From an uncultured Aquimarina sp. (GTDB lineage: Bacteria; Bacteroidota; Bacteroidia; Flavobacteriales; Flavobacteriaceae): a DNA stretch of 64,000 nucleotides. The position numbers were made by a program, and so were the translations under genes. The first letter of the stretch is position 1; each line of letters starts with the position of its first letter. Positions 52,180-61,840 of this stretch are shown here, piece by piece. Where the stretch lies: positions 1-64,000 of the forward strand of contig CANMSL010000017.1 of NCBI GenBank assembly GCA_947500505.1. Reading direction: 5' to 3'. A model generated the notes under the pieces. That model worked only from the letters and a program-made list of their open reading frames with translations, had not been told where the DNA came from and made no database searches.

Positions 52180-53577
52180 ATGGAATATAGAATAGAAAAA
52201 GATACAATGGGCGAAGTAAAAGTGCCAGCTGATAAACTTTGGGGGGCACAGACAGAACGTTCCAGAAATAACTTTAAAATTGGCGCTCCGGGTTCGATGC
52301 CTTTAGAAATTGTATACGGTTTTGCGTATTTAAAAAAAGCTGCCGCCTTTACTAATTGCGAACTCGGAGTTCTTCCTATCGAAAAAAGAGATTTTATCGC
52401 ACAGGTATGTGATGAAATTCTGGAAGGAAAACATGACGATCAATTTCCATTAGTGATCTGGCAAACGGGTTCTGGAACACAAAGTAATATGAATGTCAAT
52501 GAGGTGATTGCTAATCGTGCCCATCAATTAGCCGGAAAGACAATTGGTGAAGGAGAGAAAACAATTCAGCCAAATGATGACGTGAACAAGTCACAATCAT
52601 CTAACGACACTTTCCCTACCGGTATGCATATTGCTGCTTACAAAAAAATTGTGGAGATTACTATACCTGGTATTACTCAATTAAGAGACACATTGAAGAA
52701 GAAGTCTGAAACATTTAAAAATGTAGTTAAAATTGGACGTACCCATTTTATGGATGCTACTCCCCTTACTATTGGACAAGAATTATCGGGCTATGTTTCG
52801 CAACTGGATCACGGACTTAAAGCTTTGGAAAACACATTGCCTCACTTAGCAGAAATTGCTTTAGGAGGAACTGCTGTAGGAACCGGATTAAATACTCCTA
52901 AGGGATATGCAAAACGAGTTTCAGAATTTATTGCTCAGTTTACCGGTCTGCCATTTATCACTGCAGAAAACAAGTTTGAAGCATTAGCGGCACACGATGC
53001 TTTTGTAGAAACACATGGAGCCCTAAAACAAATTGCGGTCTCCTTAAATAAAATAGGAAATGATATCAGGATGTTGGCATCAGGGCCCAGAAGTGGAATA
53101 GGCGAACTAATTATACCTGCTAATGAACCAGGAAGCTCAATTATGCCGGGAAAAGTAAATCCTACTCAATGCGAAGCATTAACAATGGTATGTGCTCAGG
53201 TAATGGGTAACGATGTTGCAATTAATGTAGGCGGAATGCAAGGCCATTTTGAACTTAACGTTTTTAAGCCAGTCATGGCTGCTAATTTATTGCAGAGTGC
53301 TCAACTTATTGGTGATTCTTGTGTGTCTTTTGATGTTCATTGCGCACAGGGAATTGAACCCAATCAGGCAAGAATAACCGAGTTATTAAATAACTCCTTA
53401 ATGTTGGTAACTGCTCTAAATACGAAAATCGGATATTATAAGGCTGCAGAAATAGCTAATACAGCACATCAAAACGGAACTACCTTAAGGCAAGAAGCTG
53501 TAGGATTAGGGTATGTAACAGAAGAAGAGTTTGATCAATGGGTAAAACCAGAAGATATGGTAGGATCACTTAAATAA
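52180..53577 (+). CDS. fumC: Fumarate hydratase, class II
   Basis: 465 residues from ATG 52180. Signature GSSIMPGKVNP (the catalytic SS loop) and WQTGSGTQSNMNVNEV, IGRTHFMDATPLTIGQE are diagnostic. A TCA-cycle enzyme converting fumarate to malate, oxygen-stable and iron-independent. Terminated by a strong hairpin, after which the microprotein pair begins on the opposite strand. Confidence 0.97.
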   Translation: MEYRIEKDTMGEVKVPADKLWGAQTERSRNNFKIGAPGSMPLEIVYGFAYLKKAAAFTNCELGVLPIEKRDFIAQVCDEILEGKHDDQFPLVIWQTGSGTQSNMNVNEVIANRAHQLAGKTIGEGEKTIQPNDDVNKSQSSNDTFPTGMHIAAYKKIVEITIPGITQLRDTLKKKSETFKNVVKIGRTHFMDATPLTIGQELSGYVSQLDHGLKALENTLPHLAEIALGGTAVGTGLNTPKGYAKRVSEFIAQFTGLPFITAENKFEALAAHDAFVETHGALKQIAVSLNKIGNDIRMLASGPRSGIGELIIPANEPGSSIMPGKVNPTQCEALTMVCAQVMGNDVAINVGGMQGHFELNVFKPVMAANLLQSAQLIGDSCVSFDVHCAQGIEPNQARITELLNNSLMLVTALNTKIGYYKAAEIANTAHQNGTTLRQEAVGLGYVTEEEFDQWVKPEDMVGSLK

Positions 53578-53600
53578 AAAGAGTCCTTTTTAAGACAATA

Positions 53601-53632
53601 AAAAACCGGATGTGTCTGCATCCGGTTTTTTG
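53601..53632 (+). terminator. Rho-independent terminator after fumC
   Basis: AAAAACCGGATG / CATCCGGTTTTT perfect stem with loop TGTCTG, followed by T-rich sequence. Confidence 0.85.
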
Positions 53633-53709
53633 TCCCCACTATTATAACTAATTATTAGAATTTCCCCCAAAATTCTAATATTATGTATCTTCCAATTTAC
53701 AATTACATC

Positions 53710-53796
53710 CTATCTGTGTATCGCGTGGCTACAAGCTTTTGGAAGTTCTCTTAAAAATTCTTGTATAAATTTGAAATTAATGCGAAATGGTTTCAT
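53710..53796 (-). CDS. Microprotein A, 28 residues (tandem paralogue)
   Basis: ATG at 53794-53796, TAG at 53710-53712. The product has the core INFKFIQEFLRELPKACSHA followed by IHR. The next microprotein is 20/28 identical, both are exactly 28 residues, and the two leaders share TTTACACA(C/A)CA(T/A) just before the ATG. Of the identical residues, many use different synonymous codons, which signals selection on the protein. Not matched to any family I know. The helix is amphipathic, with a basic C-terminus SHAIHR. Confidence 0.7.
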   Translation of the reverse strand: MKPFRINFKFIQEFLRELPKACSHAIHR

Positions 53797-53923
53797 AATA
53801 TTGTTGTGTAAAGTTGTTGAATAGACTCTTATTTTTATTTAATATAAAATTAGCTGCTTAGATAAGCTAATGAAATACGCAAAAACCCCTATATTTCATT
53901 TTCTCTTTTTTGATGATCTACAA

Positions 53924-54010
53924 TTACCTGTGAATTGCGTGACTACTCGCTTTAGGAAGTTCTTTTAAGAATTCTAAAATAAAACGAAAATTGATATTTA
54001 GTAAGTTCAT
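53924..54010 (-). CDS. Microprotein B, 28 residues (tandem paralogue)
   Basis: ATG at 54008-54010, TAA at 53924-53926. Core INFRFILEFLKELPKASSHA followed by IHR. It matches microprotein A over the whole length, differing at the N-terminus (MNLLN versus MKPFR) and in conservative K/R positions. A TATATTTG promoter on the minus strand lies about 50 bases upstream. It is the first of the two in the direction of transcription and so may drive a bicistronic message. Function unknown. Confidence 0.7.
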   Translation of the reverse strand: MNLLNINFRFILEFLKELPKASSHAIHR

Positions 54011-54058
54011 AGTATGGTGTGTAAAATGATTAGTAACGTTTAATTAATTTCTATGATA

Positions 54059-54066
54059 CAAATATA
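54059..54066 (-). promoter_or_regulatory. TAnnTTTG -7 element for the microprotein pair
   Basis: The minus strand reads TATATTTG; a leader of about 40-45 bases would precede the ATG at 54010. No equivalent site was seen just upstream of microprotein A. Confidence 0.55.
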
Positions 54067-54286
54067 GTTCAGGAATACACATGGCGCAATGGGGGAAAAC
54101 ACCCGAAATTAATAGTGGGATATCCCCTTTTATTATCTAAAACATTGAAAAACAAAATTTTATGAAGAACTTTCAAATAAAAACACTCCATTCTAATAAA
54201 TTCATCGTATCCGATTATGATAGGTATTAAAATGTAAAGCATATCACTATCTTTGGTAATTAAACTTACAGATTAAACAAGATAAT

Positions 54287-55519
54287 ATGAAGAAACTATT
54301 TTTTGTTATTCTTTCACTAATCGTATCTGTTAGTTGTAAATTTGATCATACACATATAGAGAAAGAAAAAGATTTGATAAGCCCAAATGATAGTTCTGTT
54401 TTTATTAGTGAACGGCAATTACATAATCAAAAAATTGAGGACTATAATTTTAAGACTGAAGCGCAATGGGATAGTCTACATAAAATTTCTAATAAAAAAG
54501 TACTTCTCAAGAAAGGAAAAGTCCATCCTGATAAGCGCACATTTGGCTGGCATCTTTATTCTAATGGTTCTTCTTACAAGAACTATAATTTTTCTATGCT
54601 GTGGGGAATTTCTTATTTTTCATATGCAGTCCAGCCCGAAACCGGCAGTTATAAAAATATCCATCAATGGAAAACAACGTCTTTGATAGATTCAGCTAAG
54701 TCAAAAGGTTGTAAAGTGTTTTTATCAATCTCTAACTTCGGAAGAAAGAACAATGCTGTTTTCTTAAACAATCCGAAAGCACAGGAAACATTAATAGATA
54801 GTGTATCTGGTTTATTAGATTTAAGATCTGCTAATGGAATAAATATTGATTTTGAAGGAGTCTCCAAAAAAAGTAAAGCCAATTTTACCAGATTTATCAT
54901 TCAGTTATCTAAACATCTAAAACAAGAGAATCCAGATTATATGTTTTCTTTATGCCTGTATGCAATCGATTGGAATGACATTTTTGATATCAATGCTATT
55001 GATCCATATATTGATTTTTATACTCTAATGGGATATGATTATTACGGTAGCTTTAGCAAAACTACTGGACCTGTTACTCCACTTAAGAAAAGTAAAAAAT
55101 TCGGAAATGGTTTAGAGACATCTGTTAATTACTATAAAAACAAAGGTGTCCATCCTAACAAGCTAATTATAGGGCTACCCTACTATGGAGCAGAATGGTA
55201 TACTAAAAGTCCTCATATAGGTACCGCCGTAACAAAATTTAAATCTCATCCCCGGTATCAATTAATAAAGAAAATTTATATCGACTCTCTAAAAACACCT
55301 ATAAATTTTGATCCTAAGAGTTCTTCAAGCTATCTCATTATTAAAGATAACGATAGCACATATAGGCAAATATTTTTTGAAGACGTAAAATCCTTATCCA
55401 TTAAATATGATTGGATAAAAAATAATCATATTGGAGGTGTTGGAATTTGGGCACTAGGATATGACGACGGTTATTCTGAGTTGTGGGATTTATTGACAGA
55501 AAAATTCTCAAAGAAATAA
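54287..55519 (+). CDS. Lipoprotein with glycoside hydrolase family 18-like domain
   Basis: 410 residues. N-terminal lipobox region SLIVSVSCKFD (Cys17). The domain has WGISYFSYAV, KVFLSISNFG, the active-site strand NGINIDFEGV with Asp188 and Glu190 (GH18 DxxDxDxE, in shortened form), FYTLMGYDYYG and LIIGLPYYGAEWY, and ends GVGIWALGYDD. These are the strands of a chitinase-like barrel. It would act on chitin or peptidoglycan-related glycans at the surface. Catalytic Glu and the following Gly are present, so it may be active. Confidence 0.8.
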   Translation: MKKLFFVILSLIVSVSCKFDHTHIEKEKDLISPNDSSVFISERQLHNQKIEDYNFKTEAQWDSLHKISNKKVLLKKGKVHPDKRTFGWHLYSNGSSYKNYNFSMLWGISYFSYAVQPETGSYKNIHQWKTTSLIDSAKSKGCKVFLSISNFGRKNNAVFLNNPKAQETLIDSVSGLLDLRSANGINIDFEGVSKKSKANFTRFIIQLSKHLKQENPDYMFSLCLYAIDWNDIFDINAIDPYIDFYTLMGYDYYGSFSKTTGPVTPLKKSKKFGNGLETSVNYYKNKGVHPNKLIIGLPYYGAEWYTKSPHIGTAVTKFKSHPRYQLIKKIYIDSLKTPINFDPKSSSSYLIIKDNDSTYRQIFFEDVKSLSIKYDWIKNNHIGGVGIWALGYDDGYSELWDLLTEKFSKK

Positions 55520-55532
55520 ATAATATTTTTAT

Positions 55533-55560
55533 CGGTGATCCACTTTAGTCGGATCACTAC
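55533..55560 (+). terminator. Weak hairpin after the GH18-like gene
   Basis: GTGATCC / GGATCAC stem with a nine-base loop but no T-run. It may be a terminator or only an mRNA-end structure. Confidence 0.35.
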
Positions 55561-55651
55561 AAAATTGTAGTGCTAAACTAAAATCCTTAGGTTGATTCCT
55601 TTTATTGGATCCAGAGCGTGACCTGAGATTTAATACGCCATGTTTACATAC

Positions 55652-55684
55652 AAAAAGCCCCGAATACTTAATATTCAGGGCTTA
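55652..55684 (-). terminator. Terminator of the PLP lyase gene
   Basis: AAGCCCxGAATA / TATTCxGGGCTT stem. The T-run is on the minus-strand downstream side (AAAAA before it on the plus strand). Confidence 0.75.
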
Positions 55685-55704
55685 ACGATATAATGTCTAT
55701 GATT

Positions 55705-56988
55705 TTATAATGCTTCCAGTGCTACAGCAGTACCTACTTCTACTTTCTCCAGAGCCTGCTCTAAATCCCAAATCAAATCTTTTGCATTCTCTACTCCAAT
55801 AGATAATCGCACCAATTGATCTGTAATATTCATTTGTTGTCTTTGTTTTTCATCTACGCCAGCGTGGGTCATCGTTTTAGGGTGTTCAGATAAACTTTCT
55901 GTACTTCCTAAACTTACTGCCAGTTTCATTAGTTTTAAACTATTCAGAAATGTAAAGGCTTCTTTTTCGCCTCCTACGATATCAAAAGAAACCATAGCTC
56001 CCGGAGCCGAACATTGTTTCTTATATATCGTATATGCAGCTGTTCCTTCTTCTAATAATCCGAGGTAATATACTTTTTCAACTTTGGGATGTTTATTTAA
56101 ATAATCCGCTACAATCTGAGCGTTCTGAGTCTGCTGATCCATACGTACTTTTAAAGTTTCTAAACTTCTAAGCATCAACCAGGCAGTGTGAGGACTAACC
56201 ATATTACCTAAAAACGTACGCAATGTTTTAACACGAACCATTAATTCTGCATTTCCTAGAACTGCTCCTGCAATAAGGTCACTATGACCTCCTATATATT
56301 TTGTAGCAGAATACAGTACAAGATCGGCTCCACACTGCAGTGGATGTTGCCATAATGGTCCCATATAGGTATTATCCACAGCAACCAATGCTTTTCTATC
56401 ATTAGTACTATATTTTGCAGCAATCTGACTAAACTTTTGAATATCTACAATGTGATTAGTTGGATTAGCAGGAGTTTCCAGATAAATCATAGCCAATCTA
56501 TCAGCTTTGCCAGAAGCTTCTATCATAGCTTCTACTTCTTCTATACTTTGATTGGGCATCACTCCTAAGGTATCTACTCCAATTTTATCCAAAAAATGAT
56601 GAATAAAATGATCGGTTCCTCCATAAACAGGATTACTATAAACCAATAAATCACCAGGCTTCAGGAATTCGAGCAATACCGTACTGATAGCAGACATTCC
56701 ACTCTCGAACACCGCACAATCATCTGCTTTATCCCAAAGACATAATCTATTTTCCAATATCTCAAGATTAGGATTATTAATTCTACTATAAATCAACCCT
56801 AATTCTTCTTTCTCTGATTTTTCACGCAAACCGTAAGCAAGTTCGAAAAAAGCTTTTCCTTCTTCAGCTGTTTTAAAAACAAAAGTAGATGTTTGAAATA
56901 TTGGACATTTTATGGCTCCTTCTGATAACTCAGGTTTATAACCATAAGTCATCATTAAACTCTCCGGGTTAAAATTGTGATCTTTCAT
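55705..56988 (-). CDS. Cystathionine gamma-synthase/methionine gamma-lyase family PLP enzyme
   Basis: 427 residues, Cys/Met metabolism PLP family. Lys230 lies in YSATKYIGGHSDLIAG (PLP lysine); YSRINNPNLEILENRL and ESGMSAISTVLLEF are family motifs. It may be a methionine gamma-lyase or a cystathionine gamma-synthase or lyase; motifs do not separate these. The Lrp-family regulator is divergent, with a shared 207-bp promoter region, which suggests amino-acid-responsive control. Confidence 0.85.
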   Translation of the reverse strand: MKDHNFNPESLMMTYGYKPELSEGAIKCPIFQTSTFVFKTAEEGKAFFELAYGLREKSEKEELGLIYSRINNPNLEILENRLCLWDKADDCAVFESGMSAISTVLLEFLKPGDLLVYSNPVYGGTDHFIHHFLDKIGVDTLGVMPNQSIEEVEAMIEASGKADRLAMIYLETPANPTNHIVDIQKFSQIAAKYSTNDRKALVAVDNTYMGPLWQHPLQCGADLVLYSATKYIGGHSDLIAGAVLGNAELMVRVKTLRTFLGNMVSPHTAWLMLRSLETLKVRMDQQTQNAQIVADYLNKHPKVEKVYYLGLLEEGTAAYTIYKKQCSAPGAMVSFDIVGGEKEAFTFLNSLKLMKLAVSLGSTESLSEHPKTMTHAGVDEKQRQQMNITDQLVRLSIGVENAKDLIWDLEQALEKVEVGTAVALEAL

Positions 56989-57155
56989 CTATTAGATATT
57001 GTAATGTTAGTAATAATTCCTGTTCTGTTTCCTCCCTCTTAAGAAAACTAGCATTTAATGAGTTTTAAAATTACATGTAAAAGAATTAAAAACCATATTT
57101 ATACACAAAATTAGAATTTAAAAATAATATTATTAATTAAAAAAGAATTTTATTC

Positions 57156-57163
57156 TATTTTTG
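57156..57163 (+). promoter_or_regulatory. TAnnTTTG -7 element for the Lrp gene
   Basis: TATTTTTG, about 32 bases before the ATG at 57196. Confidence 0.5.
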
Positions 57164-57195
57164 ATGACTTAGCAAAATCTAAAGAGAAAAATATT

Positions 57196-57651
57196 ATGGA
57201 TAAAATAGATCGCTCCATCCTCAATTTATTACAAAAAGATGGTAAAATAACTATCAAAGAGATTGCAGAACGATTAAGCCTTACCACTACTCCAATATTT
57301 GAGCGGGTTAAAAAATTGGAACGTGAAGGATTTATAAAATCTTATAAGGCTATTCTTGACAGGAAAAAGGCAGGATTACAGCTTATGGTATTCTGTAATG
57401 TAACTTTAAATCTGCATCAAACGGATTATCTCAAAAAATTCGAAAAAGACATTCAGCAATTTCCCGAAGTAGTAGAGTGTTATCACGTAGCGGGGATGTT
57501 TGATTATTTGATTAAGATTTATGCTGAGGACATGGAAAGCTACCAGCATTTTCTTTCTAATAAACTAGCTTCTCTAGAAAATATTTCTAAAGTACAAAGC
57601 TCTTTTGTGATGACCGAAGTAAAAGATTTTTCATTTTTACCAATACCATAA
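57196..57651 (+). CDS. Lrp/AsnC-family transcriptional regulator
   Basis: 151 residues. The N-terminal winged helix (DKIDRSILNLLQKDGKITIKE...AERLSLTTTPIFERVKKLERE) and the C-terminal ligand domain (VVECYHVAGMFDYLIKIY, then DMESYQHFL) are complete. It is divergent from the PLP lyase and probably controls it in response to an amino acid, by analogy with known lrp-metabolic gene pairs. Confidence 0.92.
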   Translation: MDKIDRSILNLLQKDGKITIKEIAERLSLTTTPIFERVKKLEREGFIKSYKAILDRKKAGLQLMVFCNVTLNLHQTDYLKKFEKDIQQFPEVVECYHVAGMFDYLIKIYAEDMESYQHFLSNKLASLENISKVQSSFVMTEVKDFSFLPIP

Positions 57652-57691
57652 AAATTCCATATCTTTTAATAAAGAAAGTTCTATAACAGCT

Positions 57692-59038
57692 TTACACCGT
57701 TTCTACCGTTGGATTGATTTTTATCGAATTTTTTCTGGTCTGTAAATAATTTATCAATAGGAGAACGAAGATCAATAAAAAAACTCCTGATCCAATAATA
57801 AAGACTATTACATTAATACTTTCGAACATAATTCCACCCAGAACGAGCCCAAAAATACTGGCTAAACTTCCCATGCTATTGCCATAACCCTGAATTGCAC
57901 CTTGCATACTTCGGTTACCGGTTTTGGATAAAATAGAAAGAAAACTGGGCCACATTAAACCATTACCTACGGACAGTATGGTATTCGCAATGTATAAAAT
58001 AATTATATCCGAATAGGATAAAAGGAAAAAACTAACGGATAATAATAGTGTTCCTAAACCAACAAGTAGATTATTAGAAACTTTACCTGATAGGTATGAT
58101 AATAACGGACCTTGAACGAGAATCATTACAAAACTGGAATATGCCAAAAATATTCCAAGGTCAATAGCCGTCCATTCTAAAATGGTAGAAGCATATATTG
58201 GTAAACCAGCATAAAACAGGCTAAACGCTAGAAATGTCAAAAAATATATAGTAAATAATAATGGAATTCCTTTTTGTTTTAGTACACCTTTAAAAGTATT
58301 ATTAGCAGTTCCTTCTACATCCTTATCAGAAAAACAATCCTTATGTTCTACCTGAAAAAATCGCCTGAAAGATTTAAAATTTAGGTTTCCGGTATCCACC
58401 ATACAAGGATTACTTTCAGGTAATCTCGCAAGAATAACAAGGATAGCTATTAATGAAATGATAGCTGCCAGAATAATGGGCAATGCCTCTCCTAAAATAG
58501 TTGAAGCTAGGATTCCTGCTACCGCAGGGCCTAAAACGAATCCTAAACTGGTAGAAGCTCCCATCATTCCGAAATTCTTATCCCGATCTTCGTCTGTTGA
58601 AATATCCGAGAGATAAGCATTCGCAACGGATACATTCCCACCTGTAAAGCCATCAAAAATTCTAGCAATAAATAATAAAAACAATGGGATCGTCATTACA
58701 TAACTACCTCCAAAACCAGAATTAGATGACCAAAGTTGTGTATTAGGAAGCATCAAAGCTACCAGAAACAACAACCAGGCTATAAAAGTGCCCGTCTGAC
58801 TTAAAACCAACACTTTTTTTCTACCTATCCGATCAGAAAGCCTTCCTAGAATGGGAGCACCAATAAATTGGAAAAACGGATACATTGCTCCCAGAATACC
58901 ATAAACAAAACCGTTACCACCTAAATCGGTGACTATAAATATGAGAATAGGTATCACAATACTATACCCTAAAATTCCTATAAAATTTACTAGAAGAATC
59001 GGGAAAATTCGCTTAGAAAAAAAACTGAGTATTTTCAT
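57692..59038 (-). CDS. MFS transporter, tetracycline-type exporter family
   Basis: 448 residues, 12 predicted helices. The MFS motif A is GAPILGRLSDRIGRKKVLV; VNFIGILGYSIVIPILIFIV fits the TCR/Tet-type start, with FDGFTGGNVSVANAYLSDIS in helix 4. The substrate cannot be read; drug or small-molecule export is likely. There is a central loop (residues about 210-250) that is longer than usual. Confidence 0.85.
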   Translation of the reverse strand: MKILSFFSKRIFPILLVNFIGILGYSIVIPILIFIVTDLGGNGFVYGILGAMYPFFQFIGAPILGRLSDRIGRKKVLVLSQTGTFIAWLLFLVALMLPNTQLWSSNSGFGGSYVMTIPLFLLFIARIFDGFTGGNVSVANAYLSDISTDEDRDKNFGMMGASTSLGFVLGPAVAGILASTILGEALPIILAAIISLIAILVILARLPESNPCMVDTGNLNFKSFRRFFQVEHKDCFSDKDVEGTANNTFKGVLKQKGIPLLFTIYFLTFLAFSLFYAGLPIYASTILEWTAIDLGIFLAYSSFVMILVQGPLLSYLSGKVSNNLLVGLGTLLLSVSFFLLSYSDIIILYIANTILSVGNGLMWPSFLSILSKTGNRSMQGAIQGYGNSMGSLASIFGLVLGGIMFESINVIVFIIGSGVFLLIFVLLLINYLQTRKNSIKINPTVETV

Positions 59039-59203
59039 TTACTAAAGCTAATAAGTTTATTTTCTAATTTAGTTAAATTACTTTTAATTAAATCACTTTC
59101 ACAACAAATCATAAAACACTAATAATTAAATATTTATTTTCTTTTTTATAAATATGCGGTTATCTTAAAAGTTAAATATTATAAAAACAAAAAAACTGAT
59201 TTT

Positions 59204-59211
59204 TATTTTTG
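59204..59211 (+). promoter_or_regulatory. TAnnTTTG -7 element
   Basis: TATTTTTG, 26 bases before the ATG of the LpxR-like gene. Confidence 0.5.
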
Positions 59212-59237
59212 CCAGTATAAGTATCTATTCCTATTCG

Positions 59238-60221
59238 ATGAAAACTAAAATTACATTCTATCTTTTATCCATTTTTTTATATGTACTTCCCTTTCATAAG
59301 TCTCTGGCACAGGAGGAAACCTTCAAATCAGAGTTAAAACTAATCATCGACAATGATATTTTTGCAGTATTTAGGGATTCTGATCGTTATTATTCATACG
59401 GAATGGGAATAGAGTACGCTTTCAAAACTGAAAAACTCTTAGGCCTGCAACATTTATTTAAAAACAAACAGGATGTTTTTTACACCTTTGGGGCAAAACT
59501 TGAGGGATATACTCCTTCACAAGTAAGAACATTCGCTGCCACTCCAGAAATTGAAGATCGAGATGATTTTGATCGTCCATTTGCAGGAGTATTATATGGA
59601 AAATTTGGAATTACTTATACCTTCCAAAGATCTTTCTTAAAGTCAGAAATCCTTGCAGGTCTTATTGGACCATCATCACAAGCTGGAGAGATACAAACCT
59701 GGTTTCACGAAAATATAACTGGGGATCCCGTTTATGATGGATGGCAGTTTCAATTAGAGGATCAGTTTATTTTTAACATTAATAGTACTTTTATATATGA
59801 TTTTAACCCCAATTACAAATGGTTCCACACGTATATGGGAGCAACCGCCAATTTAGGCACTTTATATATCAGAGCTACGCCACAGGCAGGTTTCAGAATA
59901 GGTAAATATAATAGTGTAGCAACTTCTAGCGGTTTTCATAATTCGATTTTACTACCCAAAAAACATTCTGAATTTTTTTTCAAGTTCAATATTGAGACTC
60001 GTCTTGTAGCATACAATGCGACGATACAAGGAAATTTATTTGATGATAAAGCCTATGGTGTAGATGATTTAAATAATATTTCCTGGCATCTAAGCAGTGG
60101 ATTGTATTATTCTATCAATCGTTTCTCGATAAACTTCATCTATCTTTGGTCTACCGGTGTTCTAAATAATATTGAAAATCACGGATATGGAACCTTTAAT
60201 GTAGCTTATAGATTTGATTAA
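59238..60221 (+). CDS. LpxR-like lipid A deacylase family protein (DUF2219)
   Basis: 327 residues with signal peptide (FHKSLAQ). LpxR landmarks: IIDNDIFAVFRDSDRYYSYGMGIE, RDDFDRPFAGVLYGKF, and GPSSQAGEIQTWFHENIT, where the Ser and His correspond to the LpxR active-site positions. An outer-membrane barrel that removes acyl chains from lipid A 3' position in enterobacteria. Presence of the residues suggests an active enzyme, but the substrate here is unproven. Confidence 0.8.
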   Translation: MKTKITFYLLSIFLYVLPFHKSLAQEETFKSELKLIIDNDIFAVFRDSDRYYSYGMGIEYAFKTEKLLGLQHLFKNKQDVFYTFGAKLEGYTPSQVRTFAATPEIEDRDDFDRPFAGVLYGKFGITYTFQRSFLKSEILAGLIGPSSQAGEIQTWFHENITGDPVYDGWQFQLEDQFIFNINSTFIYDFNPNYKWFHTYMGATANLGTLYIRATPQAGFRIGKYNSVATSSGFHNSILLPKKHSEFFFKFNIETRLVAYNATIQGNLFDDKAYGVDDLNNISWHLSSGLYYSINRFSINFIYLWSTGVLNNIENHGYGTFNVAYRFD

Positions 60222-60231
60222 ATGTGTAAAA

Positions 60232-61236
60232 TCATCCTATTATTTTCACCAAAAGTTCTTTGAGAATATCTCCAGCAGGAAGATTAACAGCACCAACCCC
60301 TTTGCTTTTTACATCTGCCTCCCTTAACAATGCTATGATTTGGCTTACCTTTTTCATAGGGTAATTACGACCAGCATCTGAATAATCACTTACGAAATAA
60401 GGGTTAATCCGAAGGGCGCTCGCTACATTACGCTGCGATTTATCAGATAATCCGTGATATTGTAATACCTGAGAGAAAAAACTGTATAATAATGAGATTG
60501 TAACCACAAGTGGATTATCCTTTGGGTTTTGGGCAAAGTAATTAATGATACGGTGGGCTTTTATGACATCACGCATCCCAATCGCTTTACGAAGTTCAAA
60601 GTTGTTAAATTCTTTACTGATCCCTATATTTTCTTCAATTTTATCCGCTGTGATTTGTTCGCCTTTTGGAATAATTAGTTTCAGTTTTTCCAACTCATTG
60701 TTGATCTTACTCAAATCTGTTCCCAAAAACTCAACTAACATTTGAGAAGCTTTAGGCTCTATAGTATATTGAGCACCAGCTAAAACTCTTCTAATCCAGT
60801 CAGCAACCTGATTTTCATATAGCTTCTTACTTTCATAGATTACACCATGCTTTAAAATAGTCTTATAGAGTTTCTTTCGTTTATCAATTTTCTTATACTT
60901 GTAGCAAACCACTAAAATTGTTGTTAACTGTGGATTCTCGGCATAATCTGATAATTTTTCTATAGTTCTGGATAAATATTGTGCCTCTTTTACAATCACA
61001 ACTTGTCGCTCTGCCATCATTGGATAACGCTTCGCATTAGAGACAATATCATCTATACTTACATCCCGACCGTACAATACCATATGGTTAAAACCTTTTT
61101 CTTCTTCCGTCAGCACATTTTTATCTATGTATTCCGAGATTTTATCAATGTAATATGCTTCCTCACCCATCAAAAAATATATAGGCTTTATATTACCACT
61201 CTTTATATCGGTTACAATCTGTTTTACTTCGTCCAT
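60232..61236 (-). CDS. holA: DNA polymerase III delta subunit
   Basis: 334 residues. N-terminal PIYFLMGEEAYYIDKISEYI (P-loop-like but lacking a true Walker A), ADYAENPQLTTILVVCYKYKKID, and the C-terminal QIIALLREADVKSKGVGAVN, the helical collar. It opens the sliding clamp. Divergent from the nuclease-domain gene at 61263, with 26 bases between starts. Confidence 0.92.
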   Translation of the reverse strand: MDEVKQIVTDIKSGNIKPIYFLMGEEAYYIDKISEYIDKNVLTEEEKGFNHMVLYGRDVSIDDIVSNAKRYPMMAERQVVIVKEAQYLSRTIEKLSDYAENPQLTTILVVCYKYKKIDKRKKLYKTILKHGVIYESKKLYENQVADWIRRVLAGAQYTIEPKASQMLVEFLGTDLSKINNELEKLKLIIPKGEQITADKIEENIGISKEFNNFELRKAIGMRDVIKAHRIINYFAQNPKDNPLVVTISLLYSFFSQVLQYHGLSDKSQRNVASALRINPYFVSDYSDAGRNYPMKKVSQIIALLREADVKSKGVGAVNLPAGDILKELLVKIIG

Positions 61237-61262
61237 TCAGAAAAAATCATCAAATTTGTGAT

Positions 61263-61706
61263 ATGCAAAAGCTTAACTTTCCAGCATATCAGTTTAGATT
61301 CAAAAGTAGCGAAAATAAAGTTTCTATTTTCGACAGAATTCGCAAAAAATTTATCATTCTCACGCCCGAAGAATGGGTAAGACAGCACACCATACACTAT
61401 TTGATAGAAGAAAAGAAATATCCTGAAAGCTTGATTAATGTAGAAAAACTAATTAAAGTCAATGATACAAATAAAAGATACGACATCATTATATTTAATC
61501 CCGATGGCACTATTTACTTAATTATCGAATGTAAGTCACATTCGGTTAGGATTACTCAGGAAGTTTTTGATCAAATTGCCCGATATAACCTCACCCTGGA
61601 TGCAGAATACCTTATGATCACCAATGGTATGGATCATTATTACTGTCAGATGGATTATATCAAAAAACAATACAGCTTTCTAAATGATATTCCTGATTAC
61701 AAGTAG
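61263..61706 (+). CDS. HsdR_N-like nuclease-domain protein
   Basis: 147 residues consisting of the N-terminal endonuclease-like fold of type I restriction R subunits (HSDR_N_2). RYDIIIFNPDGTIYLIIECKSH has the D...ExK catalytic pattern, and ITQEVFDQIARYNLTLDAEY follows. No helicase domain is attached. It is a common flavobacterial neighbour of holA. Role unknown; a metal-dependent nuclease is possible. Confidence 0.82.
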   Translation: MQKLNFPAYQFRFKSSENKVSIFDRIRKKFIILTPEEWVRQHTIHYLIEEKKYPESLINVEKLIKVNDTNKRYDIIIFNPDGTIYLIIECKSHSVRITQEVFDQIARYNLTLDAEYLMITNGMDHYYCQMDYIKKQYSFLNDIPDYK

Positions 61707-61840
61707 CACTTAAAATTTTGAAAAATGATAATCAGAGCTTACTATGAATGATATCTCTTTACTAATGTAAAAATGTTGATTGTAAAACTTTGAGGCTTTG
61801 AAGCTTTGAAACTCTAAATTAAACTTATTTATTTGCAAGT

